A stretch of DNA of 18,609 nt. Origin: Methylovirgula sp. (GTDB lineage: Bacteria; Pseudomonadota; Alphaproteobacteria; Rhizobiales; Beijerinckiaceae). Location of the stretch: assembly GCA_030038595.1 (NCBI GenBank), contig JASHSW010000243.1:1-18609 (forward strand). The letters are read 5' to 3'. The notes beneath the pieces were generated by a model. It saw only the letters and a program-made list of their open reading frames with translations, was not told the DNA's origin and searched no databases. Within the stretch, counting starts at the first letter, position 1, and every line of letters begins with the position of its first letter. This document shows, in pieces, positions 1-8,398 of the stretch. Position numbers and translations under genes: made by a program.

Positions 1-729
1 ACGTACGAATCGATGCTCTCCCTCGAACTCGCCAACATGGACGCCGCGGACGTGCTGATCCACCTGAACGCCGAGGAGGCGGCATCCTTCGATAGGCTGA
101 TGCCGCATAAGCGGCACGTTCTCATCTACCCGGCCGTTGAGCCTATCCAGGTCGGCCGCGGCAATCCCGACATCATCATCGTGGCGAGCGCGAATTACCC
201 GAACTTCCTCGGCATTTCTTGGTTTTTGACCGAGGTCGTGCCGCATATACCGGATGTGCCGATCAAGATCATCGGCAACGTCGATCAGGAATTTCGCCGC
301 CGCGCGCCGGGTCTATTCCGGGCACATGCCGCAACGTTCAAAGGCTACGTCAGAGATTTGCACAAGGCCTACGCAGACGCCGCCGCGGTTCTGCTTCCGA
401 TCACCGAGGGATTTGGCATATCGATCAAAACGATCGAGGCGCTCTCCAGCGGCGCGCCGTTGGTCGCCACGCCGCTCGCGTTCCGGGGCATGGACGTTGA
501 CCCGACGAAATTGGCGAACGTCAGCCTCGCCAGCGATGCGCAGAGGTTTGCAGCGGCAATCCGGAAGATCAAGGCGGATCGGACGCGCCCGGAGGACCGG
601 ACGAGCAGCGACACACGCCGACTTTACGAGCGGATGTTCAGCCCGCGAGCTTACCAGCGCGCGCTGGCCGCGCTTGTTCAGCCGCTCGTGGACAACCAAC
701 ACTCTAGGCAACGCGGTGGATCTGCGTGA
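1..729 (+). CDS. Glycosyltransferase, GT4-like, C-terminal part (5' end outside window)
   Basis: The frame is open from base 1 (T-Y-E-S-M-L-S...), so the gene starts before the window; about 242 residues are visible. The visible part resembles the nucleotide-sugar-binding C-terminal Rossmann half of GT-B (GT4-type) glycosyltransferases. It has a linker strand ending in LIYPAVEP, a strand-turn IIIVASANYPN, the segment PIKIIGNV, then FKGYVRDLHKAYADAAAVLLP, and the signature EGFGISIKTIEALSSGAPLV, where the acidic residues and the small-residue loop would hold the donor sugar nucleotide. It probably transfers a sugar to a glycan or lipid carrier at the cytoplasmic membrane; donor and acceptor cannot be read. 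The next gene on the same strand is a radical SAM protein 91 nt downstream, so the two may share a transcript in a polysaccharide locus. The family call is fairly sure, the substrate unknown. Confidence 0.85.
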   Translation, partial: TYESMLSLELANMDAADVLIHLNAEEAASFDRLMPHKRHVLIYPAVEPIQVGRGNPDIIIVASANYPNFLGISWFLTEVVPHIPDVPIKIIGNVDQEFRRRAPGLFRAHAATFKGYVRDLHKAYADAAAVLLPITEGFGISIKTIEALSSGAPLVATPLAFRGMDVDPTKLANVSLASDAQRFAAAIRKIKADRTRPEDRTSSDTRRLYERMFSPRAYQRALAALVQPLVDNQHSRQRGGSA

Positions 730-820
730 GGCAAGCTTTCACGCGATTTTGAAAACGCATCGACGTCGGGATCGCGATCAAATCCCGCTACCGTCGTTTG
801 CTTCCTGGGGCGAAAGACCG

Positions 821-2083
821 ATGCCGGAAACCGAACACACCGCGTGGCTTGGCGCCCTGCTGGTCGACTTCGTCGACCGCCTTGTGCCCAAACGCCTGTT
901 GCGGCTCTTGGTCCATCCGAAGTTCCATGCGTTGGTCGGTGCCGATCGGATGGAGGCGCTCGGCGGCTGGATCGACAACAAGTTTATGCTGAAACGCCGG
1001 CAGAAGCGGTGCAGCGAGCAGCAAATCGATCAAAGCACGAAGGATTATCTGAAGTCGCGCTTCTGCGCCAACCCGTTCCGGGAGCTCGAGACGACGCCTA
1101 CGGGATTGGCCTATGTCTGCTGTCCGATTTGGCTCCCGACGCCGATCGGAACGCTCGACACGCCGCCCGAGCAGCTCTGGAGCAGCGATGCGGCCAAGCG
1201 CATCCGCGAGTCGATCCTCGACGGCTCATTCAAATATTGCAGCCATCTTCATTGCCCGGCGATCACCGGCCGCACTCTGCCGCCGCGCGACGCGCCGGAG
1301 TCGGTGGCGATGATCAAACAATATGAGGAAAGTCCCGCGAAACTGCCCGAGCACTTGGTCTTGTCGCACGACAAGTCCTGCAATCTCTCGTGTCCGTCCT
1401 GCAGAAGCGCCGTTTATATGGCCGATTCGCGAAAGCAGGAGCGGCTGGATCAGCTTGCGGAGCGCACGCTCCTACCGCTGATGCGCGGGGCAAAGTCGGT
1501 AATGATTACGGGATCCGGCGACCCGTTCGGCAGCAAGCATTTCCGCAACTTGATCAAGCGCCTCAACGGCGGTGACTTTCCGCAATTGAGATTGGAATTG
1601 ATCAGCAATGGCCAACTCCTGGACCGGCGCGCCTGGAGCGAACTCAATCTTCGCGGCCGCGTGAGCTACGTGCAGATCTCCATCGATGCTACGACGGCAT
1701 CCACCTATGCCATCGTGCGGCGGGGCGGCGACTTCAAGCGCCTGCTCAAGAACCTGGCGTTTCTGCGCGATCTGCGCACCTCGGGCGAGATCGAAAGGCT
1801 CGAGTTCTCGATGGTCGTGCAGACTCTGAATTTCCGGGAGATGCCGGGGTTCGTGAGACTAGGAGAGGAATTCGCCGCCGACTCGATCATCTTCAACATG
1901 ATCCGGCAGCGCGACATCTTCAGCCGCGAGGAATATGTCGAGGCTTTCATCGGCAGCCCCGATCATCCCGAATACGATGCGTTCGTAGAGACGTTGAAGG
2001 CGCCGGAGCTCGCCCAGCCCAACGTGCAGATCGGCAACGTGCTGGAATATGTAAAGCGCGCGCAAGCCGGGGCGGCGGTGTGA
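821..2083 (+). CDS. Radical SAM protein with N-terminal SPASM-like cysteine region
   Basis: 420 residues from ATG 821 (M-P-E-T-E-H). The frame stays open far upstream but over the preceding glycosyltransferase, so ATG 821 with the GGGG/GAAAG stretch just before it is preferred. The radical SAM cluster motif is clear: C187-NLS-C191-PS-C194, the CxxxCxxC triad that binds a 4Fe-4S cluster and cleaves S-adenosylmethionine. A GSGDPF segment follows, probably part of the SAM pocket. Before the core, residues 82-145 carry C82, C100, C101, C140 and C145 in the context FCANPF...VCCPIW...IG-x-L...LW...FKYC...HC, which resembles SPASM regions that bind auxiliary Fe-S clusters. Such proteins often sit in glycan or modified-peptide loci. 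Flanking glycosyltransferases suggest glycan modification, which is inference. The reaction is unknown. Confidence 0.85.
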   Translation: MPETEHTAWLGALLVDFVDRLVPKRLLRLLVHPKFHALVGADRMEALGGWIDNKFMLKRRQKRCSEQQIDQSTKDYLKSRFCANPFRELETTPTGLAYVCCPIWLPTPIGTLDTPPEQLWSSDAAKRIRESILDGSFKYCSHLHCPAITGRTLPPRDAPESVAMIKQYEESPAKLPEHLVLSHDKSCNLSCPSCRSAVYMADSRKQERLDQLAERTLLPLMRGAKSVMITGSGDPFGSKHFRNLIKRLNGGDFPQLRLELISNGQLLDRRAWSELNLRGRVSYVQISIDATTASTYAIVRRGGDFKRLLKNLAFLRDLRTSGEIERLEFSMVVQTLNFREMPGFVRLGEEFAADSIIFNMIRQRDIFSREEYVEAFIGSPDHPEYDAFVETLKAPELAQPNVQIGNVLEYVKRAQAGAAV

Positions 2084-2096
2084 AGTCCCCGATCCG

Positions 2097-2951
2097 CTAG
2101 AGCGTCGCGGCCTTTACGCGGGCCGCTGCCTGACGCGCATAATCGTGCCAGAGCCCATCGAAGATCCGCCGCCGCGGCAATCCGATGATCCCCGGCCAGT
2201 GACAGAAATAGATCCGCTTGCCCGAGGCATCCAGGGGCCCTTCCGCTGTGAAAATCACCTTTTCCATTTTGTAGAAGCTGTGGCCGGAGGCGGCCGGCAC
2301 GCATTCGGACAACGCGGAAACCTTCAACCCGCGCCGATGCACGACGAAATTCGTGAGCGGTTGCGCAAACAACCCGCCGCGCCGACGCACTGCGTGAAAG
2401 ATCTTTCCGTCCTTGGCGATTACGTCGTAGAAATCCTGCAGCGACAGCTTATGACGCGAAGTCACGAAGAAACCGTCGTTGAACGAGAAGGCGCCACGCA
2501 GAAAATCGTAATTCTTGTGCTTGGAGTTATAGATATAGTCGTCGCAGTAACAGGCGACCAAAAAATCCGTCTTGCCGGCTTCGACGTGACCGAGCGTATC
2601 GCTGAAGTCGCGCAACATGATCGTGTCGATGTCGAGATAGATGACCTCATCGAGCGGCAATGTCAGTGCCAGGAGTTTGCGCAGCCGGTGGCGATGGCCG
2701 GGATTGAAAGGATAGAGACGCTTGGCGAGCGCATCGAGCTCGGCGCTGTCGAGTTCGGCAACTTCGATTCCGAAGATTTGCGCGACCCGGCGGGTGCGCG
2801 CGATATTATCGTCGTACGGAATGAGGTAGAGCGGAATCGCCGCATTCGTCGCAAGGTAGCTCTCCAGAAACGGCAACAGCCAATCGATTACCCGATCGTT
2901 GGCGATCACTGCTATTCCGTATTTCTTAGCGGCTGACGCGGTTTCCGGCAT
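2097..2951 (-). CDS. DxD-motif glycosyltransferase (GT8-like, GT-A fold)
   Basis: 284 residues from the ATG at 2951. The N-terminus (YGIAVIANDRVIDWLLPFLESYL) and the acidic motif YLDIDTIML, with D107-x-D109, are typical of GT-A nucleotide-sugar transferases, in which DxD coordinates the metal and the sugar-nucleotide diphosphate. FNDGFFVTS (the usual 'N-x-G' acceptor-side loop) and a late FCHWPGI, comparable to the C-terminal His-containing segment of GT8 enzymes, support a GT8-like call. It converges with the radical SAM gene (13 nt between stops) and lies 3' of cfa on the same strand, 251 nt away. No strong Shine-Dalgarno is visible before the start. Its predicted N-terminus (M-P-E-T) matches that of the radical SAM protein, probably by chance. 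Donor and acceptor are unknown. Confidence 0.8.
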   Translation of the reverse strand: MPETASAAKKYGIAVIANDRVIDWLLPFLESYLATNAAIPLYLIPYDDNIARTRRVAQIFGIEVAELDSAELDALAKRLYPFNPGHRHRLRKLLALTLPLDEVIYLDIDTIMLRDFSDTLGHVEAGKTDFLVACYCDDYIYNSKHKNYDFLRGAFSFNDGFFVTSRHKLSLQDFYDVIAKDGKIFHAVRRRGGLFAQPLTNFVVHRRGLKVSALSECVPAASGHSFYKMEKVIFTAEGPLDASGKRIYFCHWPGIIGLPRRRIFDGLWHDYARQAAARVKAATL

Positions 2952-3113
2952 TTAATCCACGATCGATGCTAGAGCTTGCGGAGGCGCATGGTTCGGCAAA
3001 ATTGCTTCCGCCAATCGGCATCGCGGAATTGCGTGCGCATATACGGAAAGGAAATGGCCGAAGTACCGGGGGCTCGTGAATTCACCGGGAATTGACAAGA
3101 TTTCTGTGGGTGG

Positions 3114-3127
3114 CAAGCGGCCGCTTG
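3114..3127. repeat. 14-bp perfect palindrome between glycosyltransferase and cfa
   Basis: CAAGCGGCCGCTTG is its own reverse complement. It lies in the 251-nt gap 76 nt beyond the cfa stop codon. It has no T-run on either side, so it is not a convincing intrinsic terminator; it may be a protein site or chance in GC-rich DNA. Nothing else in the gap stands out. Confidence 0.3.
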
Positions 3128-3202
3128 TAGCGAGCGGTTTGGCGCGGATCAAGGCAAAAATATGCGTCTTGCGTCCGCACAGGCCGGCGCCTGCAGATTG
3201 AT

Positions 3203-4453
3203 TTAGCCGGCGATGCGCAATCCCGGCGACGCCGTGTCGCGGCGGCGCAGTTCAGCCTCGCGGCGCAGGATGTAGTCGCGGCTCAGCGGTACTGCGTCGA
3301 CCCGCTTGGCGAGCTGAATTTGGAACACCACCTGTCCCGAGAACCTGAACCCGCACTCGGCGCCGGCCAGATAATATTCCCACATCCGGCAGAAGCGTTC
3401 GTCATAGAGCGCCGCCGCTTCGGCGCGGCGCGCCAGGAAACGTTCGCGCCAATGGCGCAGAGTCTCGGCGTAATGAAGCCGCAACACTTCGACGTCGGTG
3501 ACGAAAAGCCCGGCTCTCTCGATCGCTGGCAGGACTTCGGAAAGCGAGGGAATATAGCCGCCCGGAAAAATATATTTGGCGATCCAGGGGTCGGTCGGCT
3601 GCGGCGGCAGTTCCGAACCGATCGTGTGAACTAGCGCAATGCCGTCATCGTTCAGCAGTTTTGCGATCTGCCGGAAAAAGACGTCGTAATAAGGCAGCCC
3701 AACGTGCTCGAACATTCCGACCGAAACGATTCTGTCGAACCGTTCGTCGATCTCGCGGTAATCCTGAAGGCGAAAATCGACTGCATTCGACTGCCCGGCG
3801 TCCGCCGCGCGCTGGCCGGCGAGGGCCAGTTGCTCGCGCGACAGCGTGATGCCCGTTACCTTTGCCGCGCACACGCGGGCGAGATAGAGCGCCATGCCGC
3901 CCCAGCCGCAGCCGATATCGAGCACGCGGTTGCCCGGTTCGATCAACAGCTTCGCCGCGATGTGACGTTTTTTGGCGAGTTGCGCCTCGTCGAGACCGGC
4001 CGAGGGGTTCTCGAAGTAAGCGCAGGAATATTGCCGATCGGCATCGAGGAAGAGGTCATAGAGCCGGCGGTCGAGGTCGTAGTGATGCGCGACGTTGCGC
4101 CGGGCGCGCAACCGCGTGTTGTGCATACCGAGCCGGCGTAAGGCGGAACGCAGTTTTTGGACGGCGCGCAGCCAGGAGAACTGCGAAAACCGCTCGGCGT
4201 TGCGCGCCGCGATTGCCAGCACGTCGTAGATCGAGCCGCGCTCGACCTTGACGCGCCCCTCCATGTAGAGCTCGCCGAAGCGCAGCCCGGGATCGCGCAG
4301 CAAGGCCCATTGCGCCGCTTGATCGGTAAAGCGGATTTTGACGTCGCTGCCGGAACCGTCGCCCAGATGGAATCGCTTGCCGGACGCGGTTTCCACTTCG
4401 ACCGATCCGGACGTGATCAGGCCGCCAAGAAAACTGCGAAAGATCCTGTCCAT
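3203..4453 (-). CDS. cfa: Cyclopropane-fatty-acyl-phospholipid synthase
   Basis: 416 residues, a normal length for Cfa. The enzyme transfers the methyl carbon of S-adenosylmethionine to the double bond of unsaturated acyl chains in membrane phospholipids, making cyclopropane fatty acids at the inner face of the membrane. Visible hallmarks: an N-terminal lipid-binding region (to about residue 110), HYDL at 124-127, QYSCAYF at 141-147, the SAM-binding glycine motif VLDIGCGWGG at 177-186, and the C-terminal IFPGGYIPS and LRLHYAETLRHW segments characteristic of this family rather than other methyltransferases. The start is fixed by ATG 4453 with GAGGG (complement of 4459-4463) five bases upstream. 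It is transcribed away from the Gly-rich gene at 4679, leaving a 225-nt divergent promoter region. Cfa usually responds to stationary phase or membrane stress; no specific control site is seen. Confidence 0.95.
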   Translation of the reverse strand: MDRIFRSFLGGLITSGSVEVETASGKRFHLGDGSGSDVKIRFTDQAAQWALLRDPGLRFGELYMEGRVKVERGSIYDVLAIAARNAERFSQFSWLRAVQKLRSALRRLGMHNTRLRARRNVAHHYDLDRRLYDLFLDADRQYSCAYFENPSAGLDEAQLAKKRHIAAKLLIEPGNRVLDIGCGWGGMALYLARVCAAKVTGITLSREQLALAGQRAADAGQSNAVDFRLQDYREIDERFDRIVSVGMFEHVGLPYYDVFFRQIAKLLNDDGIALVHTIGSELPPQPTDPWIAKYIFPGGYIPSLSEVLPAIERAGLFVTDVEVLRLHYAETLRHWRERFLARRAEAAALYDERFCRMWEYYLAGAECGFRFSGQVVFQIQLAKRVDAVPLSRDYILRREAELRRRDTASPGLRIAG

Positions 4454-4678
4454 CGTTGCCCTCGATACTACCCAGAATAGCGCGCCGTATCGAAAGTGGA
4501 ACCCCTCCTTTGCCGGAGAAAATCGTCAGCCCGCACCTCCGGCCGCCACCGGATGGCAGCCGCCGGCAAGGAACCTTCGGCCTCGGTGCGACTTTGGGGC
4601 TCGGGAATCACGAATCCCATAACTGCCGCGGCTGCGTTGCGTTCCTGCAAGCCGTAGGATTCGATCTGGAGAAGAGCG

Positions 4679-5221
4679 ATGCAACATCCTCGTGTTCTGC
4701 GCGCGACCGTATGCGCGGCGTGTCTCCTCATGGGAGGCGCGGCCTTTGCACAAGGCGCCCATGATTCCATCCCCACGGCACGGCTTACCCGGGTCTTCGC
4801 GCACGGCGCAGCGATCGGCGGCGTCGGCGGAATGGGCGGCGGCGGGGTACGCGGCAATTTTGCTGCCGGGGGAGTTCGCGGGAATTTTTCCTCGGGCGTG
4901 CGCGGCAATTTTGCCGCCGGTGGGATGCGCGGCATTCACAGCGCACATGGTTGGAACGGCCACCATTGGGCGCGCGGCTATGGCGGCTATGGCGGGTGGG
5001 GTCCCGATTATGCCTATGACTGGGGCTACCCCTATGACGAATGGGACTACGGCTATCCGGATTACGCCTACGACTACGGCTATCCCTACGATACCTACGC
5101 CGAAGGCGCCTATTGCCAGACTCCGGAGACCAGCTGCCCACTCGATCACCCGGCCTTGGCGGGGCAGGCTTGCCAGTGTCGCAACGGCGTCGACGAGGTG
5201 CCAGGTACGACCGAACCCTAG
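4679..5221 (+). CDS. Exported Gly/Tyr-rich repeat protein with C-terminal Cys motif
   Basis: 180 residues. ATG 4679 is preceded by GGAGAAGAG (4668-4676). Residues 1-25 form a Sec-type signal peptide (basic start, hydrophobic core, AFA-Q cleavage near residue 24-25). Residues 57-84 are near-tandem copies of G-V-R-G-N-F-A/S-A/S-G; residues 98-140 are a Gly/Tyr/Asp low-complexity stretch with repeated G-Y-P-Y-D. The C-terminus carries C146, C153, C165 and C167 (C-x6-C-x11-C-x-C). The same cysteine spacing ends the exported protein at 6464-6853, so I take the two as members of one family. Probably periplasmic, outer-membrane-associated or secreted. Its function is unknown: a structural or surface role is only a guess from composition, and metal binding by the cysteine cluster is another possibility. 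Confidence 0.85.
   Translation: MQHPRVLRATVCAACLLMGGAAFAQGAHDSIPTARLTRVFAHGAAIGGVGGMGGGGVRGNFAAGGVRGNFSSGVRGNFAAGGMRGIHSAHGWNGHHWARGYGGYGGWGPDYAYDWGYPYDEWDYGYPDYAYDYGYPYDTYAEGAYCQTPETSCPLDHPALAGQACQCRNGVDEVPGTTEP
4847..4930 (+). repeat. Tandem VRGNF repeats within the Gly-rich gene
   Basis: Three successive units encode VRGNFAAGG, VRGNFSSG and VRGNFAAGG, followed by a partial MRG unit. At DNA level the units share CGCGG-AATTTT cores but differ at third positions. The AT-rich AATTTT stands out from the GC-rich surroundings. Confidence 0.7.
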
Positions 5222-5259
5222 CAGGGGGTAGCGCAGGGCGCGGCCCCTCGATTCGGAGA

Positions 5260-5283
5260 GGGCAGGATAGAGCGATCCTGCTC
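5260..5283. terminator. Possible bidirectional terminator between convergent genes
   Basis: GCAGGAT (5262-5268) and ATCCTGC (5275-5281) form a perfect 7-bp stem with a 6-nt loop. It is extended by a G-T and a G-C pair to 5260/5283. It lies in the 87-nt gap between the stops of the Gly-rich gene and the epimerase gene, where a shared terminator would be expected. There is no U-tract, so the call is weak. Confidence 0.35.
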
Positions 5284-5308
5284 ATGCTGTACCGGGTACG
5301 GCCCGCCG

Positions 5309-6316
5309 TTAGACCCGGAAATAATCGCGGTACCAGGCGACGAAGGAGGGAACGCCTTCGCTCACCGGGGTCGCGGGACGATAGCCGGTCAGCTCGAACA
5401 GGAGATCCGTGCCCGCAAACGTGACGGGCACGTCGCCTTGCTGCATGGGCATGAAATTGCGCCGCGCTTTGCGTCCGACGGCGGCCTCGATCGCGGCGAC
5501 GAAGTCCTCGAGGTCGGTCGGTTTGCCCGCCCCGATATTGACGACGCGGAACGCGGCTTGCGGTGAGAGCGAGTCGCCGGGCACCGGCACCGGCTGGTCG
5601 GCCGGCTGCGGCGGCACTACGCCGGTCAACCGCAGCACCGCCTCGATGAGATCGTCGATGAACGTAAAGTCGCGGCGCATGTTGCCGTAGTTGTAGAGAT
5701 CGATCAGCTGATCGGCCAAGATCGCGGCGACGAATTTGAAGAGCGCCATATCGGGGCGGCCCCACGGCCCGTAGACCGTGAAGAAGCGCAGCATCGTCAC
5801 CGGGATCTGGAAGAGATGGCTATAGGAATGGGCCATCTCCTCGGTCGCCTTCTTGGTCGCCGCGTAAAGGCTGAGCGGGTGATCGGCGCGGTCGATCTCG
5901 GAGAACGGCACTTTCGCGTTGGCGCCATAGACCGACGAGGTCGATGCGAGCAGCGCGTGACGGGGCGGATTGCGCCGCATCACTTCAAGCAGGTTGTAGG
6001 TGCCGATGAGATTGGCGTCGATATAGGCGCGCGGGGCTTCGAGGCTGTAACGCACCCCGGCTTGCGCGGCGAAGTGATAGACGAGGTCGAACCCGTTTGC
6101 GTAGACTTTTTGCAGAGCGTCGAAATCCTCGAGCAGAAGGCGATGCTCGGAGAACCCGGTATTCCGCGCGAGAATTTTGTGGCGCGCTTTCTTCAGAGAG
6201 GGATCGTAATAGGGCGTAATTCCGTCGATGCCGACCACCTCGTCGCCGCGTTCCAGCAGGCGACGCGCCAGGTGAAAGCCGATGAATCCGGCCGAGCCGG
6301 TGACGAGAATGCGCAT
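5309..6316 (-). CDS. NAD-dependent sugar-nucleotide epimerase, UDP-glucuronate 4-epimerase-like
   Basis: 335 residues, an extended SDR enzyme. The dinucleotide-binding GSAGFIG is at residues 7-13, the serine region ASTSSVYG at 124-131, and the catalytic YxxxK at Y151/K155 (YAATK). TVYGPWGRPDMALF (180-193) is typical of UDP-glucuronate 4-epimerases (LpsL/Cap1J type), as is YYDPSLKKAR after the first beta-alpha-beta unit. The expected reaction interconverts UDP-glucuronate and UDP-galacturonate through a 4-keto intermediate with bound NAD, supplying galacturonic acid for lipopolysaccharide or capsule. A GGGAG sequence precedes ATG 6316. The gene sits alone on the minus strand between the two Gly/Tyr-rich exported genes. 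A UDP-glucose 4-epimerase or dTDP-glucose dehydratase is less likely given the PWGRPDMA motif. Confidence 0.88.
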   Translation of the reverse strand: MRILVTGSAGFIGFHLARRLLERGDEVVGIDGITPYYDPSLKKARHKILARNTGFSEHRLLLEDFDALQKVYANGFDLVYHFAAQAGVRYSLEAPRAYIDANLIGTYNLLEVMRRNPPRHALLASTSSVYGANAKVPFSEIDRADHPLSLYAATKKATEEMAHSYSHLFQIPVTMLRFFTVYGPWGRPDMALFKFVAAILADQLIDLYNYGNMRRDFTFIDDLIEAVLRLTGVVPPQPADQPVPVPGDSLSPQAAFRVVNIGAGKPTDLEDFVAAIEAAVGRKARRNFMPMQQGDVPVTFAGTDLLFELTGYRPATPVSEGVPSFVAWYRDYFRV

Positions 6317-6463
6317 GAGAGAGGAACTCCCGCGAGCCTTGCTGAAAATCGACTCGGTAAGGCCTATGCCGCAGAATTGATTTGGCGCAAGGTGCGGCTT
6401 GTGAGAGCGCCGTAAGCAACGTTCGGCCGCGACACTCGCGGCATCCGGGTCGGAGGAAATATC

Positions 6464-6853
6464 ATGCAGCGCGTCGCTAAATTCTTAGCAGCCATGGTCT
6501 TCGCCGCGGGAATCTTTGCCGCGGATGCGGCATGGGCGCATGGGCCGGGGGGCTGGGGCGGCGGCGGTTGGCATGGCGGCTGGCATGGCGGTTGGGGCGG
6601 CGGCTGGGGTTGGGGCGGTTGGGGTTGGGGCTATCCCTATTACGGTTGGGGCTATCCCTACGATTACGGGTATGGCTACGGCTACCCTTACGGCTACGGT
6701 TACGGCTATCCGCCGCCGCAAGGGCCGACGGTGAGCCCCTACTGCGCCACACGGACCCGGGTTTGCACCCTGCGCCAACCGCGCGAGGTCGGTTCGGGAT
6801 GCTCCTGCCGAGGCGTCCGCGGCGAGATTGCGGCGGGGCCGCCGCCGCAATAG
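6464..6853 (+). CDS. Exported Gly/Trp/Tyr-rich protein with C-terminal Cys motif
   Basis: 129 residues from ATG 6464, with GGAGGA at 6452-6457. Signal peptide residues 1-25 (hydrophobic core, cleavage near A-W-A-H). Residues 28-56 are Gly/Trp/His-rich with HGGW repeats; residues 57-83 are Gly/Tyr-rich with G-Y-P-Y repeats. The C-terminal region has C94, C101, C113 and C115, the same C-x6-C-x11-C-x-C spacing as the 180-residue protein at 4679-5221. Outside the low-complexity part and the cysteine tail there is little to align, so this is shared architecture rather than close paralogy. Likely exported; function unknown. The gene is divergent from the epimerase, sharing a 147-nt gap that must hold both promoters. 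Confidence 0.85.
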   Translation: MQRVAKFLAAMVFAAGIFAADAAWAHGPGGWGGGGWHGGWHGGWGGGWGWGGWGWGYPYYGWGYPYDYGYGYGYPYGYGYGYPPPQGPTVSPYCATRTRVCTLRQPREVGSGCSCRGVRGEIAAGPPPQ

Positions 6854-6949
6854 GCGTCGGACCATCGCCTTAAGACTGTTTTAACCCCGTTTCCGTCTCG
6901 ATTTCTCGACCGCCCGGACGGCGCCTAGAGACCTGAGACCATCTGGCAC

Positions 6950-6966
6950 TTGCGAGCCCTTCTAAA
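6950..6966. promoter_or_regulatory. Imperfect Irr (ICE-like) site upstream of hemA, site A
   Basis: The right arm TTCTAAA (6960-6966) exactly matches one half of the ICE palindrome TTTAGAA-N3-TTCTAAA known for rhizobial Irr (consensus from memory). The left arm TTGCGAG matches 4 of 7. It is 142 nt before the hemA start. The only reasons to list it are an intact half-site and an Irr-like gene just downstream of hemA. Confidence 0.22.
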
Positions 6967-7030
6967 TTGGGCAAAAACCCCAGAGGGGAGAACGAGGGCA
7001 GGCCTGGCGCTCAGCGGATTCGGCGCTAGT

Positions 7031-7047
7031 TTTTAAACGCTTCTAGG
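7031..7047. promoter_or_regulatory. Imperfect Irr (ICE-like) site upstream of hemA, site B
   Basis: TTTTAAA-CGC-TTCTAGG matches 10 of 14 positions of TTTAGAA-N3-TTCTAAA with the correct 3-nt spacer, 61 nt before the hemA start. It lies in an AT-rich patch where promoter elements are expected. Weak on its own. Confidence 0.25.
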
Positions 7048-7108
7048 ATATTTTCCGCCGTAGACCAGTCGGCAATCGCCAAGAGGCGCAGCAGCGTCGA
7101 GGACCGGG

Positions 7109-8398
7109 ATGGATTACCGAAAATATTTCGAAGACGCGTTGTTCCGTCTTCAGGCGGAGCGGCGCTACCGCGTCTTCGCCGACATCGAACGCGATCCGGC
7201 CCGTTATCCTTACGCGAAGCGGCATCTTTCGAATGGGCATGTCGAAGACGTAATCGTCTGGTGCTCGAACGATTATCTCGGCATGGCGCTCAACCCCGAG
7301 GTGATCGCCGCCATGTGCGCGGCGGCGAACCGGCACGGCGTCGGGGCCGGCGGCACGCGCAATATCGCCGGCAACAATCATCCTTTGGTGGGCCTCGAGG
7401 CCGAACTCGCCGATCTGCATGGCAAGGACAGCGCGCTCGTCTTCACTTCCGGATGGATTTCCAATCTCGCCGCCATCGGCACGATCGGCGCGCTGCTGCC
7501 CAACTGCCTCATTCTGTCCGACGCCTTCAATCACAATTCGATGATCGAGGGCATCAAACGCTCCGGCGCGAAGAAGCAGATTTTCCGCCATAACGATCTC
7601 GGTCATCTCGAAGCGCTGTTGCAAGCGGCACCGCCCGACTCCCCGAAACTCATCGTCTTCGAGAGCCTCTATTCGATGCACGGCGACATAGCGCCGATCG
7701 GCAAGATCGCCGATCTCGCCGAACGCTACGGTGCCATGACCTATCTCGACGAGGTGCACGCGGTGGGGCTCTACGGGCCGCGCGGCGGCGGCATCGCCGA
7801 GCGCGACGGCGTCATGGAGCGAATCGACGTGATCGAAGGAACCCTCGCCAAAGGCTTCGGCGCGCTCGGCGGCTATATCGCCGCCGACGCGGCAATCATC
7901 GATGCGGTGCGCTCGTATGCCGCCTCCTTCATCTTCACGACCGCGCTGCCGCCGGCCATCGCCGCCGCTGCCGCCGCCGCGGTGCGCCTCTTGAAGGATC
8001 GCGAGGATCTGCGCCTCCTGCATCAGCGTCAGGCGCTGCTTACCAAACATGCCCTTTCGGCGGCCGGCCTGCCGGTGATGCCGAATCCATCGCACATCGT
8101 TCCGGTGCTGGTCGGCGATGCCGAGCGCTGCAAGCTCGCGACCGACATGCTGCTCGACCGCCACGGCATCTACATCCAGCCGATCAACTATCCGACCGTC
8201 GCGCGCGGCGCCGAGCGGTTGCGCATCACGCCCTCGCCGCTGCACACCGATGCCCATATCGCCCATCTCGTCGAGGCGCTCAGCGACGTTTGGAAGAGCT
8301 TGAAACTGCCGCTCGGCGAGGTTTCGAACGTCGTCACCTTCCGCCGCGAGAAGGACGAACGCTGCACGTTCCCCGACTTCAAGAAGGCCGCGGAATAA
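7109..8398 (+). CDS. hemA: 5-aminolevulinate synthase (ALAS)
   Basis: 429 residues. This PLP enzyme condenses glycine with succinyl-CoA to 5-aminolevulinate, CoA and CO2, the first committed step of the C4 route to heme and other tetrapyrroles, used by alphaproteobacteria and mitochondria. The N-terminus ([20 protein letters not shown]) is typical of ALAS and separates it from the related 8-amino-7-oxononanoate synthase and 2-amino-3-ketobutyrate CoA ligase. CSNDYLGM at 52-59, [10 protein letters not shown] with D214 and H217, and [13 protein letters not shown] with the PLP-linking lysine K248 (the same number as in the Rhodobacter enzyme) complete the active site. GAGGACC just upstream is a weak ribosome site for ATG 7109. 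This hemA is unrelated to enterobacterial hemA (glutamyl-tRNA reductase). An irr-like regulator follows on the same strand. Confidence 0.96.
   Translation: MDYRKYFEDALFRLQAERRYRVFADIERDPARYPYAKRHLSNGHVEDVIVWCSNDYLGMALNPEVIAAMCAAANRHGVGAGGTRNIAGNNHPLVGLEAELADLHGKDSALVFTSGWISNLAAIGTIGALLPNCLILSDAFNHNSMIEGIKRSGAKKQIFRHNDLGHLEALLQAAPPDSPKLIVFESLYSMHGDIAPIGKIADLAERYGAMTYLDEVHAVGLYGPRGGGIAERDGVMERIDVIEGTLAKGFGALGGYIAADAAIIDAVRSYAASFIFTTALPPAIAAAAAAAVRLLKDREDLRLLHQRQALLTKHALSAAGLPVMPNPSHIVPVLVGDAERCKLATDMLLDRHGIYIQPINYPTVARGAERLRITPSPLHTDAHIAHLVEALSDVWKSLKLPLGEVSNVVTFRREKDERCTFPDFKKAAE

Noticed and set aside
3092..3120. TTGACA at 3092-3097 as a plus-strand promoter
   Set aside because: There is no -10 at normal spacing and no plus-strand gene downstream.
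7043..8266. Long minus-strand open frame (about 407 codons) opposite hemA
   Set aside because: It mirrors the codon pattern of hemA, has Arg/Asp/Gly-rich low-information sequence and no family motifs; antisense open frames are normal in GC-rich genes.
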